The notes under the pieces: generated by a model
What the model was told of the DNA's origin: nothing
Databases searched by the model: none
Seen by the model: the letters and a program-made list of their open reading frames with translations, nothing else
Translations under genes and position numbers: made by a program
DNA from: Candidatus Delongbacteria bacterium
GTDB taxonomy: Bacteria; Delongbacteria; UBA4055
Direction: 5' to 3'
NCBI GenBank assembly: GCA_027858795.1
Contig: JAQICF010000055.1
Coordinates: 1-12,706, forward strand
DNA: 12,706 bases
Shown here: positions 6,944 through 12,706 of the stretch, one piece after another
How positions within the stretch are numbered: the first letter of the stretch is position 1
How the letters are laid out: every line of letters starts with the position of its first letter

Positions 6944-8239
6944 CTATCTAGTTTTCAACTTATTTTCAAAGCTTACTGATACGCTATCTCCTGCACAGAT
7001 TCTAAGTGTTTCAAGTAATTCTGTAGACCTTGATACATTTCTTTCAACAAGTTTATTACAGAAATTCATGAAGTTCTTCTTTCCAATATCCTGCTCGAGT
7101 TCTGAAAGTAATACAGGTCCTTTGTCGTATAATACAGTCCTTATGTCCTGATATTGAGCTTTATTCCTATCAAAATCCCATATTACAGGAGAATCTTTGA
7201 TAGTTTCTATTTTCTTCTGAAGTGAATTATTATAAGTATTTTGACCAAAAAGTGTTCGTAAAATCAAAAGAGAACTGTATTCAGCAAAGCTTTCATTAAG
7301 CCAGTCTTCCCAAGTATTTGTTTCTGCTTTAAACCACCACAAATGTGCAAGTTCATGGGCAAAATATCTCGTATTCTCTTCGATATCCGAATAATAATCA
7401 TCAGAATTGAAACCTCCTACAACGATACCACCTATTCTAGCATATCCGCCACCGTTCTTTCTTTGAGCTTTAATAAAGCTAACATCCATATCTTTATTAC
7501 CGAACCATTTTTTGTAATTATTTACAATCGCTGAAATATTATTCGTAACATCGATGATTAGAGAATCATCTAAATTCTGATGAAATAATCGGAGTTTATT
7601 TTTACCTAAATTTACGGTATAAGTTTTTATATTTTTAGCTAAACAGATAACGATATCATTTGTAGGAACGTTACTTGTAATTAAGGTTTTATTATTCTGT
7701 TCTTCAATTTTCCCGATTCCAAATATTTTATATCCCGGTACTGATTCAACTGATACATTGTAAGTATAAAATAAAATATCTTTCGGATTAAACGGGAACC
7801 ATGGATAATACAAACCCAATTCTGTCCAAATTGTATCAATTTTGTTTGTTTCAAATTTTGGTAGCTTTCCTAGCTCCCCCTGATAATCAAATTTGATTTC
7901 AAGCACTTTACTTTTTTGAAAATCATCTCCAAGATTAAATGAGATCTTGTGCGCTAAAGGAATAAAGCTCAAATCAGATTTGTTAGTATCAGTTACGGCA
8001 GTATTTTTACCGTTTATACTAAATTCATTTATTTTTAAATCTTTGTATAGATAGAAGGTAAGTTTATCATTCTTTAACTGACCAGATTCAATTTTGAGTT
8101 TCCCTTTGACCCAAATTTCATGAGAACTCGGATTAATCTTCAATTTTATATCATAGTGAGGATAATTTTTATTTTGAGTTATTCCGAAAAGGTTCAAGAA
8201 AAATATACCGATTATAAATATCAAGTAAGCTTTGTTCAA
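6944..8239 (-). CDS. Exported M1-family zinc peptidase (aminopeptidase-like)
   Basis: 431 residues from a TTG at 8239. I prefer this start because AGGAG lies eight bases upstream and the product then begins with a clean signal peptide (MNKAYLIFIIGIFFLNLFG). The frame extends to another TTG at 8302, but that lies inside the repeat and inverted-repeat sequence and has no ribosome binding site. The N-terminal half is beta-rich, as in M1 peptidases. The zinc site is HELAH at 295-299, with the third ligand Glu316 in WLNESFAEY, and the downstream LYDKGPVLL matches the M1 catalytic-Tyr region. The spacing from the second His to the Glu is 16 residues rather than the classical 18. In place of GAMEN there is a glycine-rich stretch (ARIGGIVVGG). 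It probably hydrolyses peptides in the periplasm or on the surface; the substrate is unknown. It is the only gene of cassette B and runs against the cassette A genes. Confidence 0.85.
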   Translation of the reverse strand: MNKAYLIFIIGIFFLNLFGITQNKNYPHYDIKLKINPSSHEIWVKGKLKIESGQLKNDKLTFYLYKDLKINEFSINGKNTAVTDTNKSDLSFIPLAHKISFNLGDDFQKSKVLEIKFDYQGELGKLPKFETNKIDTIWTELGLYYPWFPFNPKDILFYTYNVSVESVPGYKIFGIGKIEEQNNKTLITSNVPTNDIVICLAKNIKTYTVNLGKNKLRLFHQNLDDSLIIDVTNNISAIVNNYKKWFGNKDMDVSFIKAQRKNGGGYARIGGIVVGGFNSDDYYSDIEENTRYFAHELAHLWWFKAETNTWEDWLNESFAEYSSLLILRTLFGQNTYNNSLQKKIETIKDSPVIWDFDRNKAQYQDIRTVLYDKGPVLLSELEQDIGKKNFMNFCNKLVERNVSRSTELLETLRICAGDSVSVSFENKLKTR

Positions 8240-8247
8240 TTCTAATA

Positions 8248-8252
8248 CTCCT
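8248..8252 (-). promoter_or_regulatory. Ribosome binding site that fixes the TTG start of the M1 peptidase
   Basis: The minus strand reads AGGAG, then eight bases, then TTG at 8239. The only in-frame alternative upstream (TTG at 8302) has no such site. Confidence 0.65.
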
Positions 8253-8280
8253 GAATTATTCTTTTTCAATCTATTGTTAC

Positions 8281-8303
8281 TTAAACTAAAAATGTCCGCC
8301 AAC
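8281..8303. repeat. Right terminal inverted repeat of cassette B
   Basis: This is the partner of 6904-6925. It ends in CCGCCAAC (8296-8303), the reverse complement of GTTGGCGG. Mismatches to the left arm fall at the TCG/ACA triplet right after the 8-base core, as in cassette C. Confidence 0.6.
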
Positions 8304-8365
8304 GGTTATAGCAAAAAGCGAGAGCGTCAAGTCAAGTAGGGTAATTCAGTCATTTTGCTAATGTT
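8301..8365. repeat. attC-like repeat, copy 3
   Basis: 65 bases from AAC (8301-8303) to GTT (8363-8365). The stem reads ATAGCAAAA against TTTTGCTAAT. Compared with copy 2, G-to-A on the left arm is matched by C-to-T on the right arm, so pairing is kept. The right edge GTTGTAGG (8363-8370) is complementary to the left edge of copy 4. Confidence 0.72.
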
Positions 8366-8407
8366 GTAGGTCGTCGCAATTAATTCTTCTTATCCATTGA
8401 GCCAATT
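8363..8407. repeat. Left terminal inverted repeat of cassette C
   Basis: GTTGTAGG, then TCG, then the segment CGCAATTA, then about 12 unmatched bases, then CATTGAGCCAATT. It aligns with the reverse complement of 9401-9444; three blocks of 8, 9 and 13 bases match perfectly. Confidence 0.78.
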
Positions 8408-8428
8408 TGCTATGTTATGTAAATAATA

Positions 8429-9376
8429 CTACTCATTTTCATAATATTTTTTTAATCTACGAAATGCGTCAGTATCAATTTTCCTTTCAACATTACCTTT
8501 TTCATCATACCAAATAATCTCACCGATAGGAGTACCATTATCCCAGATTTGCTCCATTTGTATTTTGCCATTTTCAAAATAACCGAACCATTCACCATGA
8601 GGTTTTCCGTTTTTATAATTCATTTTTAATTTCACTTGCCCGTTAGGATAGTAAGTCAATTCAATTCCAGTATATGGTGTGTCTTCACCTGTCTTATAAG
8701 TGAGTCCATCTTTAATATAAAATTCTTTTATCTCACCATTTTGCTTAGAGTGAATTGATTTTATAAATTGCCTTATTCGTTCTGCGTCACCATAAACATT
8801 ATTACTTAATCTAAGATATTCATTTAAGTCTGTTACACTTTTGTTGTATTCTTTTAGTTTGTAATGTGCAGTGCCTTTGTTAAGATATGCTTTCGCATGA
8901 TTCGGGTTTAGTTCTATTGCTTTGGTAAAATTTACTATAGCTTTGTTGTATTCTTTCAATTTATAATGTGCACCACCTCTGTTATTATATGCATCTGTAT
9001 AATTTGGGACAAGTTTGATTGCTTTGTTATAACTAGAGATAGCTTTGTCGAATTCTTTTAAACTGTTATACGTATTACCTCTATTGTAATATACTTCTGC
9101 ATAATTTGGGTTAAGTTTGATTGCTTTGTTATAACTAGAGATAGCTTTATCGAATCTATTTAAAGCTTGATAAGCATTACCTATACTAATATATGCATCA
9201 ACACAATCTGGGTCATATTCTATTACTTTACTATAATATTCTATAGCTAAATTAAAGTCTTTAGCATCATAAGCGTCTAAGCCTTTGTAAAACCATTCTT
9301 CGCTTTTATTAGAACAAGAGCATAAGATCAAACTAAATACAATAAAAGTTGTTACAAACTGAATCTGCTTTCTCAT
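8429..9376 (-). CDS. TPR-repeat lipoprotein with C-terminal MORN/YwqK-type repeats
   Basis: 315 residues from the ATG at 9376, which has GGAG five bases upstream; an ATG six codons earlier (9394) has no good site. The N-terminus (MRKQIQFVTTFIVFSLILCSC) is a lipoprotein signal, with Cys21 (LCSC) the likelier lipidated residue and Cys19 the alternative. Five 34-residue TPR units follow (consensus AYNNRGxxYxxLKEYDKAIxxYxKAIxLNPNY). The C-terminal part (YTGIELTYYPNGQVKLKMNY, KPHGEWFGYFENG, GEIIWYDEKGNVER) consists of MORN-variant repeats of the kind in YwqK-family 'antitoxin' proteins. It is probably an outer- or inner-membrane anchored protein-interaction scaffold; no enzymatic motif is visible. 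It is the sole gene of cassette C, on the minus strand. Adjacent TPR units are nearly identical at the DNA level, so the array has expanded recently. Confidence 0.85.
   Translation of the reverse strand: MRKQIQFVTTFIVFSLILCSCSNKSEEWFYKGLDAYDAKDFNLAIEYYSKVIEYDPDCVDAYISIGNAYQALNRFDKAISSYNKAIKLNPNYAEVYYNRGNTYNSLKEFDKAISSYNKAIKLVPNYTDAYNNRGGAHYKLKEYNKAIVNFTKAIELNPNHAKAYLNKGTAHYKLKEYNKSVTDLNEYLRLSNNVYGDAERIRQFIKSIHSKQNGEIKEFYIKDGLTYKTGEDTPYTGIELTYYPNGQVKLKMNYKNGKPHGEWFGYFENGKIQMEQIWDNGTPIGEIIWYDEKGNVERKIDTDAFRRLKKYYENE
9011..9148. repeat. Tandem TPR-coding duplication, 102-base period
   Basis: An identical 36-base stretch occurs at 9011-9046 and again at 9113-9148, exactly 102 bases (34 codons, one TPR) apart. 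A similar near-identity at the same period is seen further into the gene, near 8840 and 8942. This points to recent in-frame duplication of repeat units. Confidence 0.85.
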
Positions 9377-9381
9377 ACTAT

Positions 9382-9385
9382 CTCC
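9382..9385 (-). promoter_or_regulatory. Ribosome binding site that fixes the start of the TPR lipoprotein
   Basis: The minus strand reads GGAG, five bases, then ATG at 9376. This favours the second in-frame ATG, giving a standard-length lipoprotein signal. Confidence 0.6.
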
Positions 9386-9400
9386 AAAATTCATTTTTTT

Positions 9401-9444
9401 AATTGGCTCAATGTCTTCCTATTCTAATTGCGATGTCCTACAAC
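9401..9444. repeat. Right terminal inverted repeat of cassette C
   Basis: This is the partner of 8363-8407, starting AATTGGCTCAATG and ending TAATTGCGA-TGT-CCTACAAC. The unmatched middle is 11 bases here against 12 in the left arm. Confidence 0.78.
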
Positions 9445-9515
9445 GGTCATGGCAAAAAGCAGTGGGTAATAGCGAGTCAAATGTCCAAGTAACCCATTGA
9501 TGTTTTGCCAATGTT
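9442..9515. repeat. attC-like repeat, copy 4
   Basis: 74 bases from AAC (9442-9444) to GTT (9513-9515), differing from copy 1 at only two positions in the centre. The left edge CCTACAAC (9437-9444) pairs with the right edge of copy 3. The right edge GTTATAGGC has no complementary partner within the window, apart from a chance GTTATAGG inside tldD in direct orientation. Copy 4 may be the array end, or the next cassette may end beyond the window. Confidence 0.72.
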
Positions 9516-9578
9516 ATAGGCTTTATAGATTATTATTTATTTCATTAATATGCAACATTAATTTCTTCATTTTATTTT

Positions 9579-9610
9579 GAACAGGACAACAATTTGTGGT
9601 TGTCCTGTTC
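9579..9610. terminator. Strong hairpin downstream of the tldD operon
   Basis: GAACAGGACAAC (9579-9590) pairs perfectly over 12 bases with GTTGTCCTGTTC (9599-9610) around an 8-base loop. It lies about 55 bases after the stop of the last minus-strand gene, so it is probably the operon's transcription end or mRNA 3' stabiliser. On the minus strand the hairpin is followed by A-rich, not T-rich, sequence. On the plus strand TTATTATC follows. A classical intrinsic terminator for the operon is therefore not certain. Confidence 0.55.
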
Positions 9611-9664
9611 TTATTATCTATGTCAGATTTCTAGTAAAGATTCGATTATTTGAATCTAACTAAT

Positions 9665-9961
9665 CTACAAAAACACTCGTTTATAAGTTTTATTCTTATA
9701 ATAAGCTCTTCCATTATCAACCTTGACCAGAGCTTTTATACCAACCATATTTTTACGGACTGTAACATGATCATTAAAACAAATATTATTTTTTAGAAAC
9801 TGATTGATCTCGTCTTCCGTGAACTCATCATCATCATTTAATATAGAATGAAGATGATTTATCAACATAGTTTGATATTTTAACTGGGCAGGCCATTGTA
9901 TAATTTTCCCTTCATCATTAAACAAGTTCATGAATTTATCATTTTTATTCTTTCTTTTCAT
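9665..9961 (-). CDS. DUF2087-like small protein
   Basis: 98 residues, with AAGGAA eight bases before ATG. The sequence fits the DUF2087 pattern: a basic start (KRKNKNDKF), FNDEGKIIQWPAQLKYQ (the 'F-x-D-x-G-R-I-x-x-x-P' signature), FTEDEINQFLK (the 'Y-[ST]-E-x-E-V-N-x-x-L' helix), a DHVTVRKNMV segment (the 'D-x-x-x-L-R-R-x-L-V' helix), and a C-terminal Tyr-rich strand. The domain occurs alone or attached to transcriptional regulators; its biochemical function is not established, and a small winged-helix-like fold is inferred. The gene starts 14 bases after the stop of tldE on the same strand, so it is the last gene of that operon. Family assignment is from pattern memory only. Confidence 0.65.
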   Translation of the reverse strand: MKRKNKNDKFMNLFNDEGKIIQWPAQLKYQTMLINHLHSILNDDDEFTEDEINQFLKNNICFNDHVTVRKNMVGIKALVKVDNGRAYYKNKTYKRVFL

Positions 9962-9975
9962 ATTAGAATTTCCTT

Positions 9976-11280
9976 TTATTTTTTATGTTCTCCTGAAACA
10001 TTTATTTCCTCAAATGATATTGCCGGGAAATTACCAACATCACTGAGATGATTCTTATTTTCGATTGCTGCAATCTTGCCTAGAGTATCATAAATATTAC
10101 CTGTGAGCATACACTCTTTAACTCTACCTATCAATTTTCCATTTTTTATGTAAAATGCAGCTTCAACCGGCATAGAATAATCTCCTGCTAAATAGTTGCC
10201 AGCCATATATGCATCCATTAAGCTATAAACAAAGATCCCTTCATCTATATCAGAAATCATTACCTGAAGAGATTTATCACCAGGTGCAATAGTGTAAAAG
10301 CTAGCACCGGCATATACAGAACCTTCTTTTTCATTACGAGATCCATGACCTGTTGTTTTATGCTTTAGCTTAGCCGCATAGTTCAAATCAGTAGGTATGT
10401 TTTTTAACACTCCTTTTTCCACAAAGGCTGTGTTTTGACAAGCTACACCTTCACCATCAAAAGTTCTGGCTATCAGATTAGAGTCATCCAAAGCATTATC
10501 AGAAATAGTTAATTTATCAGAAAATATTTTTTTGCCTAATTTGTCAAGCAGTGGGGATGTTTTATTAACAATGGTTATCGGACTGATTGCAAAATGAAAT
10601 CGTTTTACAAAAGAGTGTACTGCTTTCGGCATAAAAATGATTTTCTTTTTACCAGTTGAGACCTTAATTTCTTGTTTATGAAGATCATAAAAGTCTAGCA
10701 TAGCATCGATCTTGCTTTTATCCAGAACAAGATCTGTTTTGTTAATTACTAAGTAATCTGAGATACCTGTATAGGTTCTAGGAAAAGGCAAGTGAAGATA
10801 GATAGAAAACCATGATTTTTGATCTTTCAAGTCGGTTCCGGCACTATTGATAATTCTTCTTTTTGAAGTACTTATACCAATATTGATATTTACCTGTGCT
10901 TCAGATTTGCTTTTTATATAACTAATAACTTCTTTAACTTTTTTGATTAGTTCATTTTTATTAATCAATTTAATGTTCGGATCAAAAGTTTTTAAATCTG
11001 TAGCTTTGCCAGTTTTAGGGAAGTTAAATTCAACTTTTAATCCTGATTTTGCTGAATTTATAGCATTTTTAACGAATTCTTCTCTATCCAAAAGATTGCA
11101 GGTATTCGCTAGACCTATTTTACCATTCTTTATCACTCTTAAGGTATATCCAGAACTAATGCTACTTTTAGCTTCCGTTATATTTCCGTCTGCAATTTTA
11201 ATTGAATCCCCATCACGGTGAAAAAAATAAACTTCAGCTTGATCAACTGATTCCATTGCAATTTGTAATAGCTTCTCCAT
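9976..11280 (-). CDS. tldE: TldE/PmbA, metal-lacking subunit of the TldD-TldE protease
   Basis: 434 residues. In characterised bacteria TldE (PmbA) pairs with TldD in a cytoplasmic heterodimeric metalloprotease that cleaves unfolded or modified peptides, such as the microcin B17 leader and CcdA. Family features seen here: the N-terminal DGNITEAKSSISSGYTLRVIKNGKIG segment in the usual flavour 'x-R-V-x-x-x-G-x-x-G', the ARTFDGEGVACQNTAFVEKGVLKN block, and the C-terminal KECMLTGNIYDTLGKIAAI block shared by both subunits. Where TldD has HExxxH, this protein reads AVHSFVKRFHFAIS, lacking the Glu, as expected for TldE. Its ATG overlaps the tldD stop by one base (TAATG) and is served by GGAGGAG inside the tldD end, indicating translational coupling. 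The length is close to that of E. coli PmbA. Confidence 0.9.
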   Translation of the reverse strand: MEKLLQIAMESVDQAEVYFFHRDGDSIKIADGNITEAKSSISSGYTLRVIKNGKIGLANTCNLLDREEFVKNAINSAKSGLKVEFNFPKTGKATDLKTFDPNIKLINKNELIKKVKEVISYIKSKSEAQVNINIGISTSKRRIINSAGTDLKDQKSWFSIYLHLPFPRTYTGISDYLVINKTDLVLDKSKIDAMLDFYDLHKQEIKVSTGKKKIIFMPKAVHSFVKRFHFAISPITIVNKTSPLLDKLGKKIFSDKLTISDNALDDSNLIARTFDGEGVACQNTAFVEKGVLKNIPTDLNYAAKLKHKTTGHGSRNEKEGSVYAGASFYTIAPGDKSLQVMISDIDEGIFVYSLMDAYMAGNYLAGDYSMPVEAAFYIKNGKLIGRVKECMLTGNIYDTLGKIAAIENKNHLSDVGNFPAISFEEINVSGEHKK

Positions 11281-12644
11281 TAAACTCCTCCAACAGTAAC
11301 ATTTTTTATTAAAATATGAGGACCACCAAAAATATTTTTATAGTTCGCTTGACTTGTCATACAGGGTCCATATTCATCCATCTTAAGATCATCACCAATA
11401 GCGGTAATCTTTTTAAGTGTCTCAAAAAGATTACCTGTCATATTACACATTTTAATCATGTCAGTTATCTTCCCATTTTCCACTTTATGCCCCCACCTAC
11501 AAGAAAAGGTAAAGTTTTCACCTCTAGTCATACCTCCATCACTACTACAAAGGTATAAACCATCTCCTAATTGTTGAAGAAGTTCGTTAAATGTTGATGT
11601 GCCCGACTCTATAAAAATTGATCCCATTCTAATAATAGGTTCAAAGCTATAATCGAAGGCAACATTATGGCCTGTTATAGGTTCATTAAATTCAGTAGCT
11701 GTAATTCGGTTGTGCAATCTGCCTGTTAAAACTCCACTGCTCATCAGATTAACTTTTTTAGCTCTGGTACCTTCATCATCATACTTATAAAAGGAAATTT
11801 GATCTGGTAATGTTACATCACTAACAATATTTAAAATATCACTACCCAGTTTAGTTCCTAACTGCATTTTTTCACGGATTGAAGGTAATCCCTTTACAAC
11901 ATTTGCTTCTGAAACATGGCCAAATGATTCATGAACAAAATTACCAGTCATCGATGGAGCCAAAATCACATCATAAGTTCCGCTTTGAACTTGTTCTGCA
12001 TTAAGTAAATCAAATGCAATTTTTGCAGCTTTAATAACTTCTTCATCTCTATTCCGTAATTTACCTAACCCATTACTACTACCAAAAGAGAAATATTCCT
12101 CATCCATTTTATCACCATCACTGCAAGTAACAAAACCTTCTAAAATAGTTGTAACCAGCTCTTCTTTAATCTCAGAACCTTCACTATTTACGAATAATTT
12201 CTCCCGAATCTCATCAGTATACCAAAATCTAGCATTTGTAACTTTTGGCTGAGCGTATAAGAGTTCCGAATAATGTCTAACTAAATCAGTTTTTTCAGCT
12301 AAAGAATAATCTCGGGGATCTTCATTTAATTCATGCTTGTAGCTATCTTTAACAACAGGTGATGTAGCCATTTTAACAGGCTTGTCCTGATTTTCAGCTA
12401 AGAGATTTGCATTATCCAAAGCCTTTTTTATTGCTGTTTGTGCATCTTCAGGCCTGGTGAAGGATACAGTTGAAAATCCACTGTTTTCTAATACCCGTAG
12501 AACAAACCCATCACCTGAATTGGAACCTGCATTTTGGATTTCACCTTTAGACATAGTGACTCTATTGGTTGTTTTGATTTCATAACGAATATCAGCGTAG
12601 TCTGCATCTATTCCATTGATTATACTCTTTAGGTTGTTTATCAT
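11280..12644 (-). CDS. tldD: TldD, catalytic subunit of the TldD-TldE metalloprotease
   Basis: 454 residues, starting at ATG 12644 with GAGG five bases upstream. The zinc motif HExxxH is His238-Glu239-...-His243 in NFVHESFGHVSEAN, followed by the typical DDEGTRAKKVNLMSSGVLTGRLHNRITA block and a C-terminal GGPHILIKNVTVGG. These are diagnostic of TldD. The enzyme works in the cytoplasm with the TldE encoded immediately downstream (one-base overlap). The neighbouring 98-residue gene completes the operon. The upstream end of the window (12645-12706) holds AT-rich sequence likely to include the operon promoter; I could not pick out a convincing -35/-10 pair. Nothing suggests horizontal transfer, and this block is probably backbone next to the cassette array. 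Confidence 0.93.
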   Translation of the reverse strand: MINNLKSIINGIDADYADIRYEIKTTNRVTMSKGEIQNAGSNSGDGFVLRVLENSGFSTVSFTRPEDAQTAIKKALDNANLLAENQDKPVKMATSPVVKDSYKHELNEDPRDYSLAEKTDLVRHYSELLYAQPKVTNARFWYTDEIREKLFVNSEGSEIKEELVTTILEGFVTCSDGDKMDEEYFSFGSSNGLGKLRNRDEEVIKAAKIAFDLLNAEQVQSGTYDVILAPSMTGNFVHESFGHVSEANVVKGLPSIREKMQLGTKLGSDILNIVSDVTLPDQISFYKYDDEGTRAKKVNLMSSGVLTGRLHNRITATEFNEPITGHNVAFDYSFEPIIRMGSIFIESGTSTFNELLQQLGDGLYLCSSDGGMTRGENFTFSCRWGHKVENGKITDMIKMCNMTGNLFETLKKITAIGDDLKMDEYGPCMTSQANYKNIFGGPHILIKNVTVGGV

Positions 12645-12706
12645 ATTAACCTCTCAAATTTTAATTTAATTGACTGTAACAAAATTGTATGATAACGAAA
12701 TAAATC

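Noticed and set aside
8240..8302. Upstream TTG start (8302) extending the M1 peptidase by 21 residues
   Set aside because: It begins inside the repeat edge, lacks a ribosome binding site and would bury the signal peptide.
744..9515. Repeats as MITEs or independent transposon insertions
   Set aside because: MITEs would share terminal sequence between copies and show target duplications. Here the cores are shared while the flanking ends pair between neighbouring copies, which independent insertion does not explain.
744..9515. CRISPR array
   Set aside because: The repeats are kilobases apart, vary in length and are separated by genes.
10943..11558. Plus-strand frames 10943-11221 and 11316-11558
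   Set aside because: They are shadows of tldE and tldD on the opposite strand.
11673..11681. GTTATAGG inside tldD as a partner of the copy 4 edge
   Set aside because: It is in direct rather than inverted orientation, has no repeat core next to it and lies in a conserved coding region, so it is a chance match.

Overview
The window is AT-rich (roughly one third G+C by eye). It looks like a bacterial chromosome from the FCB (Bacteroidota-related) superphylum. Two large secreted proteins end in the 'LEQNYPNPFN...GxYFY...KKM' module, the type A sorting domain of the type IX secretion system (T9SS). This is common in Bacteroidota, Ignavibacteria, Cloacimonadota and related candidate phyla. I cannot place it more closely from the sequence alone.

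Layout. (1) 1-701, minus: 5' part of a SAM-dependent methyltransferase with a zinc ribbon, running off the left edge. (2) 1226-2479 and 2648-6730, plus: a BNR/Asp-box protein and a 1360-residue papain-like peptidase/beta-helix protein, both with T9SS tails, followed by a strong terminator. A 168-base leader with mutually exclusive base pairings separates them. (3) 6944-8239, minus: an exported M1-type zinc peptidase, probably starting at TTG. (4) 8429-9376, minus: a TPR plus MORN/YwqK-repeat lipoprotein. (5) 9665-12644, minus: a compact operon tldD - tldE/pmbA - DUF2087 gene, which looks like ordinary chromosomal backbone.

The most interesting structure is between the genes. Four copies of a 64-74 base imperfect palindrome (AAC-GGTY-ATGGCAAAA ... 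TTTTGCCAAT-GTT; 744-817, 6843-6906, 8301-8365, 9442-9515) separate the gene units. The bases just outside each copy do not match across that copy. The right end of each repeat (GTTAGCCC, GTTGGCGG, GTTGTAGG) is instead the exact reverse complement of the left end of the NEXT repeat (GGGCTAAC, CCGCCAAC, CCTACAAC). This is the signature left when circular gene cassettes are inserted at attC sites of an integron (G|TTRRRY core, RYYYAAC inverse core). By this logic the window holds three complete cassettes (816-6904, 6905-8363, 8364-9513), and probably the right part of a fourth carrying the methyltransferase. No integrase gene is in view, so this would be an integrase-distant array or a CALIN-like cluster.

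Three things differ from a textbook integron. The cassette-specific inverted repeats extend 40-65 bases into each cassette. Gene orientation is mixed. One cassette is about 6 kb with two genes. Cassette products with visible export signals predominate: two T9SS substrates, an exported peptidase and a lipoprotein.
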